Shown in pieces: positions 47,241 through 60,491 of a DNA stretch of 64,000 nt (positions within the stretch are counted from its first letter, which is position 1; every line of letters starts with the position of its first letter). The position numbers and the translations under genes are program-made. Under the pieces are notes generated by a model that saw nothing but the letters and a program-made list of their open reading frames with translations, did no database searches and had not been told where the DNA came from. Location of the stretch: NCBI RefSeq assembly GCF_030272615.1, contig NC_081407.1, positions 435,462,730 through 435,526,729 on the forward strand, read 5' to 3'. Origin of the DNA: Cryptomeria japonica (taxonomy: Eukaryota > Streptophyta > Pinopsida > Cupressales > Cupressaceae).

Positions 47241-50193
47241 GAGACAATGCAATTATAAGCATTGTTTCAAAGAACAATAATGAAAATGCCCCAGACAATA
47301 ACAATAACATATGCATGCCCCCTTGAGGAATTGGCCAGAAAAATCTAGAAAAGAGGCCAAGAGGTCGATAAGAATGATAGAAGATGATAGGTTCGAATGG
47401 ATCAAAAATCGAAGGTCGGATGCACAAAGGACAAGAAGTGGAAGGCGCAAAAGACCGTGACCATCATAAGATGGAGAGCATGCACGTCCATCTAGGTACT
47501 GACAAAGATCTATATAGGAGACAAGGAGAAGGAAAAGAGTTCATTTGCATTGGCCAAAGTGGAGGAGTTGTTGCTCGGGAAAAAGGACCCTTGCAGAGAG
47601 ATGGTGAACATTCCAATGGAAAATCACCTTGGGGAACATGTACACACCTATAGATGACTGGGCGATGCGGGAGCAGTGGTATGTGGCTCAAAAACCCATA
47701 TGTTCAATTTCATAAATTTTGTTTGATTGCGGGACATTGCGGGGCCCTCAGGGGAGGGAAAATGCAGATCTGCGCATGTGTGGGCGCATTCTGTGCCTAT
47801 GTAATAATGTTCTATGCCTATGTAAGGTACACAGGTGTAGCTTGATGCTGCACAAGTGCAAGATAGTGTGCACAAGCGCAATTGTGCACTTATGACCGAA
47901 CTAGACCGAACGGACTGCCAAGATTGACGGAAGAAATGTTAGTAAGAAGAAATTAGACAGAGGATAGGTAGAGATGAAGGAAAACTTGCTTTCAGAAATG
48001 CACATAAGTAGGTGAGAACCTTTATTTATTGTAGCAAAGTGGATGCAGAGCATCATGGCATTGAAGGCCAGAGCTGGAACACAACCCCTTTTGCAAAAGA
48101 TAGACACATTGCACACAAGGAATGAGTGAAGCATCCTAGGGTGCATACATCAAGGGTCGAGGTCTGTGCGGCGTTCACAAAGAGAATGTACTTATCACAG
48201 ACACCCAATGATATAGTTGCCCTAGTTTGTGACAGACATTCCATAAATAGCAAACACAACAAAAAGGAAAGGGACCATGAACCATCCCGGTCACTCTAAA
48301 TCACGCACAAATTCAACCAAGTCAAACAAATAGTCTGATCATCATTGTCAAAAGTGGAAAACAAGAATGATCATGTTGTTTGGTTTCAGGGAATGTGGTA
48401 CCCCGTCGAAGATAGGACACAGTCTGGTTTTGAGTATACCACACCCTGTATAAGACCCATGATAATGTTGACAAGGACCAATGGTAATGTTGATGCTATT
48501 TGGATTGATGTGACAACTGTGATCAGGTTGAATGCTTGCTTGGTTGAACAATTCATTTGTTAATGCGTGATTTCATTAAAGCACAATGTTTGATTGATTA
48601 TCATTGGATGTATGCTCAGCGATCTGTCTATGCACAAAGGGGACCATTTATTGACAAAATGTAAAATGCCAAAGAAATTGTTTTTGGATTTGATGTTTTT
48701 CACTTTGTAGGAATTTTGAGTTTTTTTACAATTTTTTTGTTCGTTTTTCAAGACTTTATTTGACTTTTTAGGGATTTGTTCAAGACATTATTTGATTTTT
48801 AGGGATTTTTTCAGGACATTTTTTGATTTTTTTAGGATTTTTTCAGGACACTATTTGATTTTTAGGGATTTTTTCAAGACATTTTATGATTTTTAGGGAT
48901 TTTTTCAGGACATTTTATGATTTTTAGGGATTTTTTCAGGACATTATATGAATTTTTTGGATTTTGACATTTTAGCTGAAAATGAACACATGATTTTTTT
49001 GATGTTTTTGAATGTTTTTTAGGATTTTTTTCAATTTTTTTGATTATTTCAGGACATTTTTCAATTATTATGATTTTGCCCCCAGTGTCTAGCAAGGCAA
49101 GGAATATGACAGGTGAATAAATAGGCTTTCTGAAATGTTGGTGGATAGAGGGAAGACAAAGGCCTTTTATCATGGAGACAATACAGATGCAATTTTCAAG
49201 GTCTATTGCCTGATGGGACAAGAGACTGGATATGACAATGTAAAGCAGGAACATGGCATGAAGGACATGTCAAGAGGTTTTTGAAACCATGTTTAAATTT
49301 TGCGTCCTTATGTCAAATCAAGATCAAGGAATGAAAAAGAGTGTATGGATAGTGATAAGATATGGATAGGATAAGCAAGACCAAGAATGGATAAGGGACA
49401 TGGACTGAAGGGCAGGATTGGCTAAGGGATAGTGGTAGAAAGTTGAAATAAGCTATGGAATATGGATGAAAGGTTGTAATAATCAAATGGATAAAGACCA
49501 AAAGCTATGATGGACTAAAAGCTACAAACAAGATGCATGATGCTCATGACGATCCTCAACCTTGTCAAGATCAAAGGTTGAAAGGGAAACTAGACATGAG
49601 GGACAATAGGATATGAAGGGTAATGATAGGGGTTCGATAGGATAATGGAACAATGAAGGACAAAAGGATATGATAGGATAAAATCTATCCCCAAGTATGG
49701 TATGCAAGAAGTTCATAGATTACGCATGATGCCTGTTTGCTAGGTTTTCATCATGGTACTTGCCCAAGGCACCTGTTTGCCAGGTTTTCACCAGTGGACA
49801 AATTTTTTTTGCTTTAATGTTTTTTCTTTTTCTTTTTTTCTCACTTTTTTTTTTTTTTTGATTTTGACATTTTAGTCGAAAATGGACACATGATAGGGGA
49901 TGGAACAAGGACTCAAACATCTTTTTGTTTGGATAGTAGCCTTGAAAAAAATGGACCATGACCTTTAAAAGTATGCTCAAAGACGTTGGTAGGATAAGGA
50001 CATGGAAAAAGAGATGAAATTAAGGCAAGGATTTATGCAAAGGATGGGATCAAAGGGATCGAAGGATGGAAAATATGCATTGGATAATGGATAGGGTATT
50101 GGAAGAATTGGGCTTCACTAGATGGAAATGAAGGCAAGATCAACATTGGAACACACCTTGATGGGTGGTGGATTGATGGAGGAAAAATGGATC
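47241..50193 (-). other. Long 3' non-coding region of element E
   Basis: About 3 kb without a convincing frame. It includes the short tandem repeats at 48748-48965 and a segment GATTTTGACATTTTAG followed by GAAAATG.ACACATGAT present twice (about 48961 and 49860). Another duplicated phrase, CACCTGTTTGC.AGGTTTTCA, is at 49731 and 49770. Confidence 0.55.
48748..48965. repeat. Minisatellite in element E, period about 31 bp
   Basis: About seven copies of a unit like CAGGACATTTTATGATTTTT + AGGGATTTTTT, with small changes in each. Two weaker copies may follow to 49080. Confidence 0.8.
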
Positions 50194-52983
50194 TCAGATT
50201 GTGAGATTTGGATGGAGGAATAGCTTGGGATTTTGGGATGGAGGAACAAATTTGAGAGGGTTGGATGGAGGAATAGCAACTTTGGATGCCAAGTTGGATG
50301 TTTCTTTAGGCTTTTGTCCTTCAAGGAGCCGCTTAGGGATCCACATGGTTTTTTATTTTTCATGCTTTTGTGGTTCCTTGGAGTGCATTGCCAACACAAG
50401 GGATTTAGGAACCCATATAGATTTTAACTTTTGTTTTTGCTCAGTGGGCCTTTGTGGCCTTTTGGATATTTCTTTTTCTTTATAGATCATATTGTTCTTT
50501 GTTTTGACATGTCGATTATATTGGACATGTTGATCCTTGAATACATGTGGATTTTTAGACTTATGACTTTTATGCTTGGCATCCAAATTGCTTGGAGGGG
50601 GAGAGGAATGCATGGATGGATAGGAATGAAGTGGAGGTCTTTTGCATGGATGAAAGTTACTCAAATATGTGTTCCTTTGTTGACCTTGCATATAGGATGC
50701 AAGGATATTATAAGGACCTAAGATGGATGGAAGGGATAAAGGGGAAGGGATATGTTTGGATTTTGAAGGGATGTTGGATTTAGTAGGGGTACCCATGTCT
50801 TGAGGAATTTCACTAAGGCCATGACCCTTAATATTTTCTTTAACATGAAGGGATTCTTGCTTATGGAGATCTACTCCTTTGCCTTTATGAATATCTTGAC
50901 TTCTAGGATACTTTTTTCTTTGGGAAGAAGACGCGAGTCCATTACGAGGTGGATATGATATGAGAGAAATAATGAGATCTTGAAGTGGATCAGATTGCAC
51001 CAAAGTGGAAGAACCCATTATGCATGTTGAGGGTTCATGAAAATCTTGCACTAACATGTTAGAATCATGAGGGGGATTAGGATCATGAGGGGGACTAGGA
51101 TTGTGTAGTGGACATGGTTCAATGACAGGCTCTTCAAGAGATGGAATGGGAGAAATAATGGGATCATCAAAATAAATGAGATCTTGGAGTGTTTATGGAG
51201 CATTAAGACAAGGAGATGGAGGAACAAAAGGATCTTGTGGAGGATTTAAAGGAATAATTTGGTCTTGACAAGGAGGAAGATCATTGGAATCCTCTTTAAA
51301 GTTGCTTTGCTCCAGAATTTTAATGGGATCATTGGAAAGGATGGAAGGGATATCTTGATCTTTCTTAGGAAGTGGAATGTCAATGGGATTTGAAAGGACA
51401 TTGTGTTCTTGGATAGAATTGACAGGAATAAGTGAATCATTGCGAGTGTCTGGGGAAATGGGATCTTGGTCAACAATTGGATGGGATGATAAGGTTTCAA
51501 TATCTTGATCTTCATCTATTTCAAGACACGTTTCTTCATGCTCTAAATTATCCTCTTGACATGGGGTTGGAATTTGGATATGCATGGGGTATTTTGGCAA
51601 GGGATTAATGCTTTGGCATGAAGGGGATGGAATTTGAATGGGAGTCTCTAAAAGAGAAGCATTTGATGGCATTAAATCTTGCATTTCCAAATAGTACAAG
51701 GGATTTGTATAAATGAATTGATTAGCATATATTTCTATGGCAAACAATCCTTGGGAGGATGCATTATTTGATGCATCATTTGGAGGTGATGGTGTAAATT
51801 TCTCTTGTGAAACTTCAAAATATGATGGAATGGGAGGGGAAGTGGAGGCAAATTGAGGCTCAAATTCTTGATGGATGGATGAGCCATTGCTAGACATTGG
51901 TGTATGATTTTGATCATCCTCAGGAAAATCACTTAGGACTCTCTTTAAGATTTGTCTAATAAGGCCACCTTTCTTTGGAGACACATTTGAATCCTTGCGA
52001 GGTTTTGACATGATTGGATTTATATTTTTAACTTTCTTGGCAAGAATTTGGTCTTGGTTTGATGTCATGTTTTGATATTGGACTTGGTTCAATTGTTCTG
52101 ACATGTTTGAAACTTGGGTTGGTGTGTGCTGCAACCTTTATTTTTGAAGGTTTGGTTGTAGTTGTTGACATTGATATTCCACCATTGGTTGAACCATTTG
52201 TTGACATTGTATAGTTGGTTGGACATATTGTTGAAATTGGACCATTGGTTGTATATGTTGGACCATTGGTTGTGTCTGTTGGAAATGTTCGAACTGTTGA
52301 ACAATTGGTTGTGATGGTTGAAAATGTGATTGATAGTAAACACCTTCTTGTTTTTGTTGTGGAGGCACATAATGTTGTTGTCTCTTTTCTTGAAATTGTT
52401 TCATCATCTCTATTTGTGAGAGGAGAGCTGGTATGTTTGATTGTTCAATAAGAGATCTTACATCAATTGGCTCAAAGTTTGGGTTTGGAACTTGAAATTT
52501 TTTAAATGTTTTGGACATTTGGGATCTAATCTTCTCACTGTTTTTCACCTTTTGTTCAATGATCTTTGTTTCTTGAGCTAGTTTCTCCTCTAGTTTTTGT
52601 ATTTAGAGACTTGTTTCATCATAAAAAGTTTGACCAATATTGCCTTGTTGTTGGGTTGGATATAGTTGTGAAAGAGTTTGTTCCTCATGTAATGTTTGAG
52701 TTTGAATTTCATGTTGCAAGTTCAATTGATTCCAGTCAAAAGGTGCATTTTCCCTTGGCGTTGGTGGAACACTCCCATATCTTGATTTCATGGGTACAAA
52801 CACTGGCTCATATAATGGAGGTGGTCCAAGTTGAACCATTCCATATTGTGGTAATGATGTGTTTGACGAACCTTCAATTTGTAATGTTTGACTAGGTTGA
52901 AACTGTGAGTTTGATACATTGTCAATGGGTTGATATGTTGGTTCGCCCATCTTCTTAGATTTTGACCTTGTTTCAATAGGCAT
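50194..52983 (-). pseudogene. Long ORF of element E, unknown function
   Basis: A single minus-strand frame of 930 codons from ATG at 52983 to TGA at 50194, cut by about five in-frame stops with no frameshift; the largest open parts are 52134-51193 and 51057-50353. The N-terminus is MPIETRSKSKKMGEP. Residues about 60-200 are Gln-rich with a coiled-coil-like part (EEKLAQETKIIEQKVKNSEK). A Gln/Val/Met repeat tract (PMVQ, about 230-275) follows, then a very Pro/Ser/Asp-rich, probably disordered region, and a basic Lys/His-rich end. No protease, knuckle or polymerase motif is seen. It may be a diverged Gag-like or an extra ORF of Tat-group elements. Confidence 0.6.
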
Positions 52984-54967
52984 GTCACTATGCAAATGCA
53001 ATATCTTTGGGATTATTTTTTTTTTAAAGGATGATGTATGATATGCAACTAAATGCAACCTAAATAGATGAAAATGTAATCTATGGCAAGAATGCAACCT
53101 ATGTTTTTGTTGTTTTTCAAGGTTTGGACAAACTTTTTGGAATGCAAACCTAAAGACTCATCCTTGGGAAGTTGAAATGAAGCCAAGACCTTAAAGGACA
53201 AAGGACTAAATGATAATAGGACAAATTGACAATGTCTCACCTATATGCTTGGATACTAAGCTAGGTTTGACAAAAATGATATTAATGAAAGGACAAATTT
53301 TAGACAAGGTCAAGACTTCCTAACAACAACTTAGGGTATCATCCAAAGTTTTGATTTTTCAAGTTTGACAAACCAAATTTTTTAGACTAAATGCAAGAAG
53401 GAAATGATTATGACAATGACTTAGGATATGAAATGAAAATTATCTAAGGATATGATATGAAAAGATGACAATACAATGATAAGGATATGCGAAGACCAAT
53501 GACTTGGAATATGCAAAATACAACCTAGGCAAGACCTAATTTTAGCATGACAAGGATAATGCACAAATGTCACCTAAATGGAAATCTAGCTTAGATATGA
53601 CAATGAAATGCAAACTTAGGGAAATGATTTTGAACCTAAGTGCAAAATGAGGATGCTTGCAATGAAAAGGACTAAAATGAAGGGAGATGACAATATGTCC
53701 TAGGACCTAAGTTGGACTATGCAAAACCTAGCCTAAAGTGACATGAATTTTGAGACAAAGATATTCAATGTTTTGACAAGCCATGTTCAAATGTTGGATG
53801 AATACTTGGACAAATTTGGACTTTTGTTTGGATTTTGTTTTGAATTGAAGGTTGTTGATTTTGAAAACCCAAGTTGATTATGAGCACTTTTGAAAGTTTG
53901 TTTTTGATTTAACTTTTGACAATCATGAAAGACAAAATGTTTGTTTGACTTTGACTCAAGACAATCAAGCACATTCACAACAAATCCTATGGCTAGCAAG
54001 GGCAATATCTGTTGAATCCTCTAACCATAAAATACAACACTCAGTCAGATAGCTAGATGCTTGGTAGCACTGGCTCCCCCTTACAGTGCACTCACTTCTC
54101 GAGCATACCAAGCTTCGAGTTCAAGGGGCATCACTTCCCAAGAACTTGCTATCTCTAACTGAGGAGTACATGAGAGGTGTCTTTGGCATGCGCATATCAC
54201 AATGCCTAAGCCAATAGATTAAAGGATTTTGGCATCTAAAAACAAGAGATTCTAGTAAGGGCATCCATTCGGGTGGGTATTGATTCGGCGAATAAATTAT
54301 CGCAATACCATTCCAACACCCGTTGTCTACAACTTTTGTTGCATCCATAGTTATTTAGAGTGGTTCGGAAGAGCTTGGCTTTAGCTCATCACCACTTTGG
54401 GTCAATCCCTCTCACCAATGCCTGTGCAAAGTGCTAGGAAAATTGGGAGGCAGGCCCAGTTCTAAGGGTTAAACCATGCGATCAAATTAAAAACAGACAA
54501 AGCATGCATGGTGTTCATTAACCTTTAAGAAATGAAATGTGCAACTACTTTAAAAATCGCAAGCAAGATGTTTTAATGAGAGTCTTTGACCGCATCCTGT
54601 ATAAGATTCATTAGTAGTTGCATTTTTAGTCTTCATCACAAGTAATGCTAAGATTCTGCACAAAGAATTAGTACCAAAGAAAAACCAGAATGCAAGAAAC
54701 AGAATGAAAACAAACAAATTTGCAAGTAAAAACAACTGATTTCACCTCTGTTTCTGGCCTTGCACAGGCACAGAATGCCTCAACACAGGCGCAGGACCAA
54801 TCAACACAGACCCATAAAACTCAAACAAAGGCACAAAAAACTCAAACACGGGCGTAGAAAATGTCAACACGGGCGCAGAAGTGTCCAGAGAGCTCCGAGT
54901 CGCCCTGTTTCTTGAGTTTTTCACCTGCAAACAGCTCAAAAGCACTCAAAACATGGTTAAGGGGTTA
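52984..54967 (-). other. 5' leader of element E
   Basis: About 2 kb between primer site and ORF, no recognised protein. Near 54775-54885 there are several copies of a CAACAC(A/G)GGCGCAG-like 15-mer (period about 30 bp). Long leaders are usual in Tat-group elements. Confidence 0.5.
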
Positions 54968-54986
54968 GTTCATGTCGGGTTCACCA
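54968..54986 (-). other. Primer binding site of element E, probably tRNA-Trp
   Basis: TGGTGAACCCGACATGAAC on the minus strand, four bases inside the 5' LTR. Its complement resembles the 3' end of plant tRNA-Trp (...CACGTCGGGTTCACCA, from memory) with one change. It is clearly not the tRNA-Met site used by the other elements here. Confidence 0.65.
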
Positions 54987-54990
54987 GAAA

Positions 54991-56424
54991 TGTAGATCAA
55001 GAAATTGAAAATCATCAAAACAATAGCAATTAGGACAACCACAAAACCTAAAGGTGCTATGAAAGCAATCCCAATCCAATCAATGAAGACATAAAGACAA
55101 GATATTCAAATCAAATGAAATCGAAACAAATCGATGCAAATATCTCCTTCATGTGGCTCCATTGTTCTTCTTTCACCTTCAAATTTGATGTGGATCTCAC
55201 CTATAGGTGCAAAATGCAAGTGGAAAGCAAGTTGTTGATGAAATTCACAGCATAATGTTACTCGAAAATGTGATTGATTCCTCCTTTTATTGAAGAAAAT
55301 CATCCAATTTATAGACAAATTGGAGAGAGGACAAGATTAGCATGAAGAGATTTGAAAGGAAATTCAAATCAAGAATGGCAAAATTATGACAAATGTATGA
55401 CAATTTCTATGCAAGGTGTATGACAAATTATGCACAAATTATGGCAAGTTGCTATGCAAGATGTATGAAAAATTATGACAAGATTGAAATGTCATTCCCA
55501 TGACAAAAGGGAAGAGAGAAAATAGAAACAAATGGAAGCATAAACATAGGAGAAAATGAGGGAATGAAATTAGGGGAAATATTAGAAAAATTAAAGAAAA
55601 TAGGAGAAATAGAAATTAGGAATTAGGAGAAATTAGCAAATTAGAAAATTTTGGAAAAAGATGAAATAGAAATTAGGTGAATTAATTAATAGGTTTTCAT
55701 CCATTAATTAATTCATGAAAGAGACCTATGACTAAATAAATAGATTTATTTAACCCACAAAGAAGAAGAAAAGGATTAAATGAACAAATCATAATACCCT
55801 AGAAATAAGAGGACAAGGAATTAGGTCAAGACAACAAGAAATTAATGTAGGTTCGATCATGATTCTAATTGACAAAGGACCAATGTTGATAAATGATTGA
55901 GATTGATTGACAAAAATCAATGAAAAATTGACCAAGATTGATAAGGAGATCAAATTGATAGGCACCAATTGACGAGGAACAATGACTAATCGATCCAAAT
56001 TGACATGATTGAAAAGGACAAGGATCGATGACAAATCGATTGCAAAATGACAAGATTGACAAATTGATAATCACAAATGATTACTAAAAAGCTAAAGATG
56101 ATTGAAAGATTGACAAGAGGACAAAACCCTAATTCTATCATCGATTAGGATTGACGATGTCCAAAATGATGATAAATGAGCACGCACCATGATGCGATAG
56201 GATAAGATCGACCAAAATCATGACTGAAGATTGCTATCAACAAGACCCAATTCAAAAGCGATAAAAATGAGAAATGCAGAAGAAGGACTCGATGCTCGCA
56301 AATGATAAAGACCAAGTGCACAACATAGAAGAAATGTTAATGCGATGCAAGAACCCTAAAATAAGGCAATGCGCAAATGTTAAAGTATGACTCCACAAGC
56401 GTTGACCATTTTTAGACTTCTATA
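54991..56424 (-). repeat. 5' LTR of element E (right copy)
   Basis: Plus-strand edges TGTAGATCAAG and GACTTCTATA. The last bases have lost the usual ...ACA end. Followed by the target duplication ATTGG. Confidence 0.93.
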
Positions 56425-56429
56425 ATTGG

Positions 56430-56510
56430 TATTTTGGTATTTGGCATTTCTATTTTGGCACTTTGATGGTTTTTCCATCTTGTGTTGCCATCAATGCCAA
56501 AGGGGGAGAT
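56430..56510 (+). other. Continuation of A2 3' region and its polypurine tract
   Basis: After E the sequence goes on with TATTTTGGTATTTGGCATT. The tract AAAGGGGGAGAT at 56499-56510 touches the 3' LTR. Confidence 0.85.
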
Positions 56511-57571
56511 TGTTGGTATTTTGGTATGGTTTTGTCATTGATGTCAACACCTACTAACACTTATCAACTCTGGCACTTTGGAGAATCAGCAACATTCACC
56601 GGCAAGCAAATGACTTATGCAAATTCACCAGTATCTGGTACACCGGCAGGATATAATGATCATTGTCACTTGGAAGGGAATGGAAAACACTTGGTTATGT
56701 CAAAGACATCATGTGGACACCTTGTCTTGGAGATTTGTTTATTGGTATATTCGTATTTGTATATTTGTTGTTACCGACAAATAGGTCTAGGTTATACACT
56801 GACAAGTTTATCTTTTCTAGATCAGCATGATATGCTATGAAGATGATTTATTATTATTGTAAATGCATCAAGCTGACATGTTGAGTCGGTTATTGCATCG
56901 GATATTGTTTTGTTTGTAAAATGATTTTATTGTAATATCTTATAGAGTCGACCTACTAAAATTGGTCTTAAGTTATGATATAAATATAAGATCTTATTTG
57001 TAAGATCAGAAAGGGAGTGTGAAAAAGAATTGTGTAAAGGTATATGTGAGATTGAGCAGAGCTATACATGCAGATATCATTTGAAGGTGAAGCAAGGTTT
57101 TTGTGAAAGCATATCAGAACTACACCGATACTGAATCCAACATATGAAGATGCTATTTTGAGTAGTACATCCTCATTGGATTTAACCATCCAATTGTAGT
57201 CAGTGTGACTCCTACTTTGTGTTTGAGTAGTGAGCTCTAAGTGCTTGGCCTTTTGGCATGTGCAGACCCCATTTGTATACACTTACTATCTGCAGTAGTA
57301 TCATCTAATTGTGGGTAAGGTTTCCCACCATGGTTTTTCCCCTTATAGGGTTTCCACGTACAAATATTGGTGTTATGTGTTATGGATGACTTTGTCTTTT
57401 TGTTTCATGCATTAATCTTTACCAGTATTGCAATTATCTGATAAAACTGTTCATTGATATAAAAGGCTGGTTCACCGGAATTAAGCAGTAAGTTGGTTAA
57501 GTTGTTTTATTTTGAATTTATTAGAAAAATGATTCACCCCCCCCCCTCTCAGTTGTCTCTAGGACCTAATA
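56511..57571 (+). repeat. 3' LTR of A2
   Basis: Uninterrupted 1,061-bp copy of the family A LTR, from TGTTGGTATTTTGG to CCTAATA. It defines the undisturbed sequence at the CACTA insertion site (near 57415). Confidence 0.93.
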
Positions 57572-60131
57572 GTAATTGTCTTAAGCTTGCCAGATGGGCT
57601 CGCTTCATTTTCAATCTTTCACTCTGGGACTAGTCTATGTAAAACAATGATTGATTGATCAATAATCTCTCCTTCATTAGTTTTTGTGCTGCCGTCATCA
57701 TGAGTTCAGTAGGATTAATCTTTGTTATGTTTTTCTTTTCAACCTGTGAGGTGTCAATTGACAACAATGATGGACCAACTACCGGTTCTATCAATTTCCC
57801 CTTTCTTTTCCTCTGATTATTTGTCCTTTATAGCTTCCTCACTTGCATCAGTGGCTTCGCCACTTGGTGCAGTCTTTGTAACTATTGGTTCCTCTGTAGG
57901 AACTATAGCCTCAACCTATACATTTGCATATGGAGGACTATTATCCTTAATATTAGTATCCTATACATCATTAACTTTTTCACTCTCTGTGGTAACCAGT
58001 ATCTCAATATTTATCTGTACATTTGTATCTACCAATGGCTCGATTTCCACTATCTTAATGTTTTTCAAAATTGAGGGTGAAGTACCCATAATCCTTTTTC
58101 CTTTTCCTTGAACTGGAGTGTCTACAGTGTCTGTCTTTGATTCTAGTGAAGTAAAGAATCCTTTGTTCTCTCCAAAGAACTTAACCCATGCTTTTTGAGT
58201 CTCCTTTATTATTTCATTTACTCTTCCTAGCATCAGACTGGTTATTCTATGTTTGCTATTAAAAAAATTTCTATCTTCCACCTCAAGTGTCCTTTCCATT
58301 TATTCTAGGGCAATAGTAACACAAACTGATAATAACTCTTGAATTTTAATATGCTTATCTTCTTGCATAACTGACAGTCTTCTAGCATCTAACATATTAT
58401 ACAATTCTGTCGCTATTTGATTTTCTATTTCTATTAAGGCTTTCTTATAAATATCCAAGTATAATAAGATTTCTTCCTCTACCTCTCTTTGTTCATCATC
58501 CTCTAAGTAATCATAGTAAAACTATACATTCTTTAACATGCCATCCTTAGTTATTTCATCTACTAATCCTGCACAAGTTTTAGGTGGAACATTACCATAT
58601 TGAGTAGTTGTATCAGTGCAATTCTTCTTCTTCCTCTTTGCAGTACCAGATCCAGCTGAAGTGGTTACTTTTGGTGCTTGCTTCTATGCCGGTATTTTGA
58701 ATATAACCTTCCTAACCGGTTGCTTTTTAGCTTCTACCTTTGTTTCTTCTATTTTATTTCCTACAACCCTCTTGAAAGCCAATGGTGTGTCATCCTCATA
58801 TTTAGACTCTACTGTAACAGGCTCAATGTGTACTTTTGGATTCTTTCTCTTCCTGCCTTTCTCTGAGACAACATCAATTAATGCCTTAATGTCTCATGAG
58901 ACCTTCTGAACAAATTTTCTTGCTTTTCCTTCTTGCTTCTCTCTCTTCTTCCGGTTGAACTATGTTTCAACCTCTTATATTTTTTGTTGTGTAATACCAC
59001 AAGGCTCTCTGCCTCATCAATAGGTGCACCAATCAACATTTTTGCATAAGCATCATGGATCTTTGCATCCACTTCATAGCCCATTTCCTCAATCCAAATC
59101 TTTCAGGGCTTAACTGCTTCCATAAGTGTTTCATCCTTCTTCACCATGAAGCATATGTCAGTTGAATATTTTTCTACAATATGCTTAGGAAACCTTACCC
59201 TAGACTTCATAGATTTCTGGAATGCTTTGAAATATCCCCATACCATATCATCTCTTTGACTTCCTAGAGTAGCAATTGACTGTTTCAATTGTCTCCCTAC
59301 TAGGATGTCAAATGCCCATTGCATTTTACCAAAATCGGGTGTATCATTCATGAAAAACAACATTAAGTAGACTATTAAGTTTCCATATCAGAAGGTTCCC
59401 TTCTTTTCTCCCTTAATCTTCCCTAGGTTTATTAATAACTCATCTAGTATCCAACTGCATAGATCCAATTTCACATTTTCTCTCATCATTTTGTATGCAG
59501 CCAAAATGCAGGAACTAGAAATAGAATTCAATCGGTTTGACTGAGTTACCTTATACGTGATGATCATGCTACCGAATCTAATGTCTGTGTCGGTAATAGT
59601 GCTTAGTCTCATAGATCTCCTGTCAGATGTCATAGTGGTGATTTTGTTCATGAAATCATTCAAAACCTTCTTATCTGGATGTTTCCCAACCGATGGTAAA
59701 TCAGTGATTTCCCAGATGACTTCCTTGGTGATCTTGTAAGGTCTATCTAGCTAGATAAACTCCCCATGTACTTTGCTCAAAACATACCTAATTATTTCAT
59801 CTTCGAATTCCAGGATGTTCAGAATGTCGGTAAACCCTAAGTTTTCAATGTTTTTGTATGCCAATTTGATCTTTCCAGATTCTCCCATCAGCTCGCTCAT
59901 GTACATGCCCTTTATTTATGATGTTCCCAAGTCCTCTATGTGACAATGTATGTATGTCCTAACATCTTCAACATAGACAACTCCCTTCGAAACATGGGAA
60001 AATGCTCCAACTAAATCTTCTAGGGTAGCCACATGTGGATACCACTTGAAAATTGGCCTGGGGTGGTCCTTGACCTCTACTATAGTCAAGTTTGCAACAA
60101 AGATAGGAATAGATGATGATCTCACTTCCAT
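57572..60131 (-). pseudogene. ORF2 of element B, N-terminal part
   Basis: Fragments in mostly one frame (60131-58878, then shifted) align with ORF2 of C in order: VEDVRTYIHCHIEDLG with EDVRFFTKCHVEELG; VKLDLCSWILDELL with MKVDLCEVLLKNLF; YFKAFQKSMKSRVRFP with YFSKFQEKMHNRYRIP; VEKYSTDICFMV with VEKYKDNICFEV; MGYEVD with MGYEID. Stops and at least one frame change make it non-functional. Function unknown; a structural or RNA-packaging role is conceivable. Confidence 0.75.
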
Positions 60132-60491
60132 GTTTAAAGATAAATACCCGTTGATTGCTTTCGATTTAAACCCTTAACAAATTCTTCGAGTTGGCGGTGA
60201 AATCGCTCAAGAAAAAATCTGATTGCTCTGAAATGCCTTTGATCACTCTTAGTCTCTCTTAATCACTCTGAGATTGCTCTGAATGCAATGTGATCAATAA
60301 TGAAGTGAATTCAACCTTTTAACCTCTGAGAAAAACCCTAATCTTCCATTGACATAAATGACTACCGATGAAAGATATTGGATCTCGAATAGAACATATC
60401 TATGCTGGATAAACATCTCCAATGTTTGGAACATCTTCTAGAACCTCTTACTAGGGCTTGATGAATTTTTCCTACCCCTAAGGCATCTGCC

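Larger units (their letters stand above)
45793..56424 (-). mobile_element. Element E: pol-less Tat-like LTR retrotransposon (large non-autonomous type)
   Basis: LTRs of identical length (1,434 bp) at 45793-47226 and 54991-56424, flanked by the perfect duplication ATTGG (45788-45792; 56425-56429). On the minus strand the LTR starts TGTAGACGTCT and is preceded by AAAGAGGGGCAAAA, the same junction as Tat element F. The 7.8 kb interior holds one long, stop-broken ORF of unknown type, a long 3' region with short tandem repeats, and no pol. It was probably mobilised by Tat-like elements. Confidence 0.92.
30225..57571 (+). mobile_element. Element A2: Ty1/copia retrotransposon with degenerate gag-pol, twice interrupted
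   Basis: LTRs of family A (also seen as the solo copy A1) flank a copia gag-pol. Outer flanks GTAAC (30220-30224) and GTAAT (57572-57576) are a 4/5 target duplication within ORF2 of element B. The 5' LTR is cut by the CACTA element, and the region before the 3' LTR is cut by element E. Without those two, A2 is about 6.6 kb, a normal copia size. The LTRs are then 1,058 and 1,061 bp. Confidence 0.92.

Noticed and set aside
48748-48965. CRISPR-like array
   Set aside because: Units are contiguous with no unique spacers, and the sequence is plant retrotransposon DNA.
49799-49860. T-rich run as a polymerase III terminator or gene end
   Set aside because: Simple low-complexity tract within the 3' region of E, with no gene nearby.
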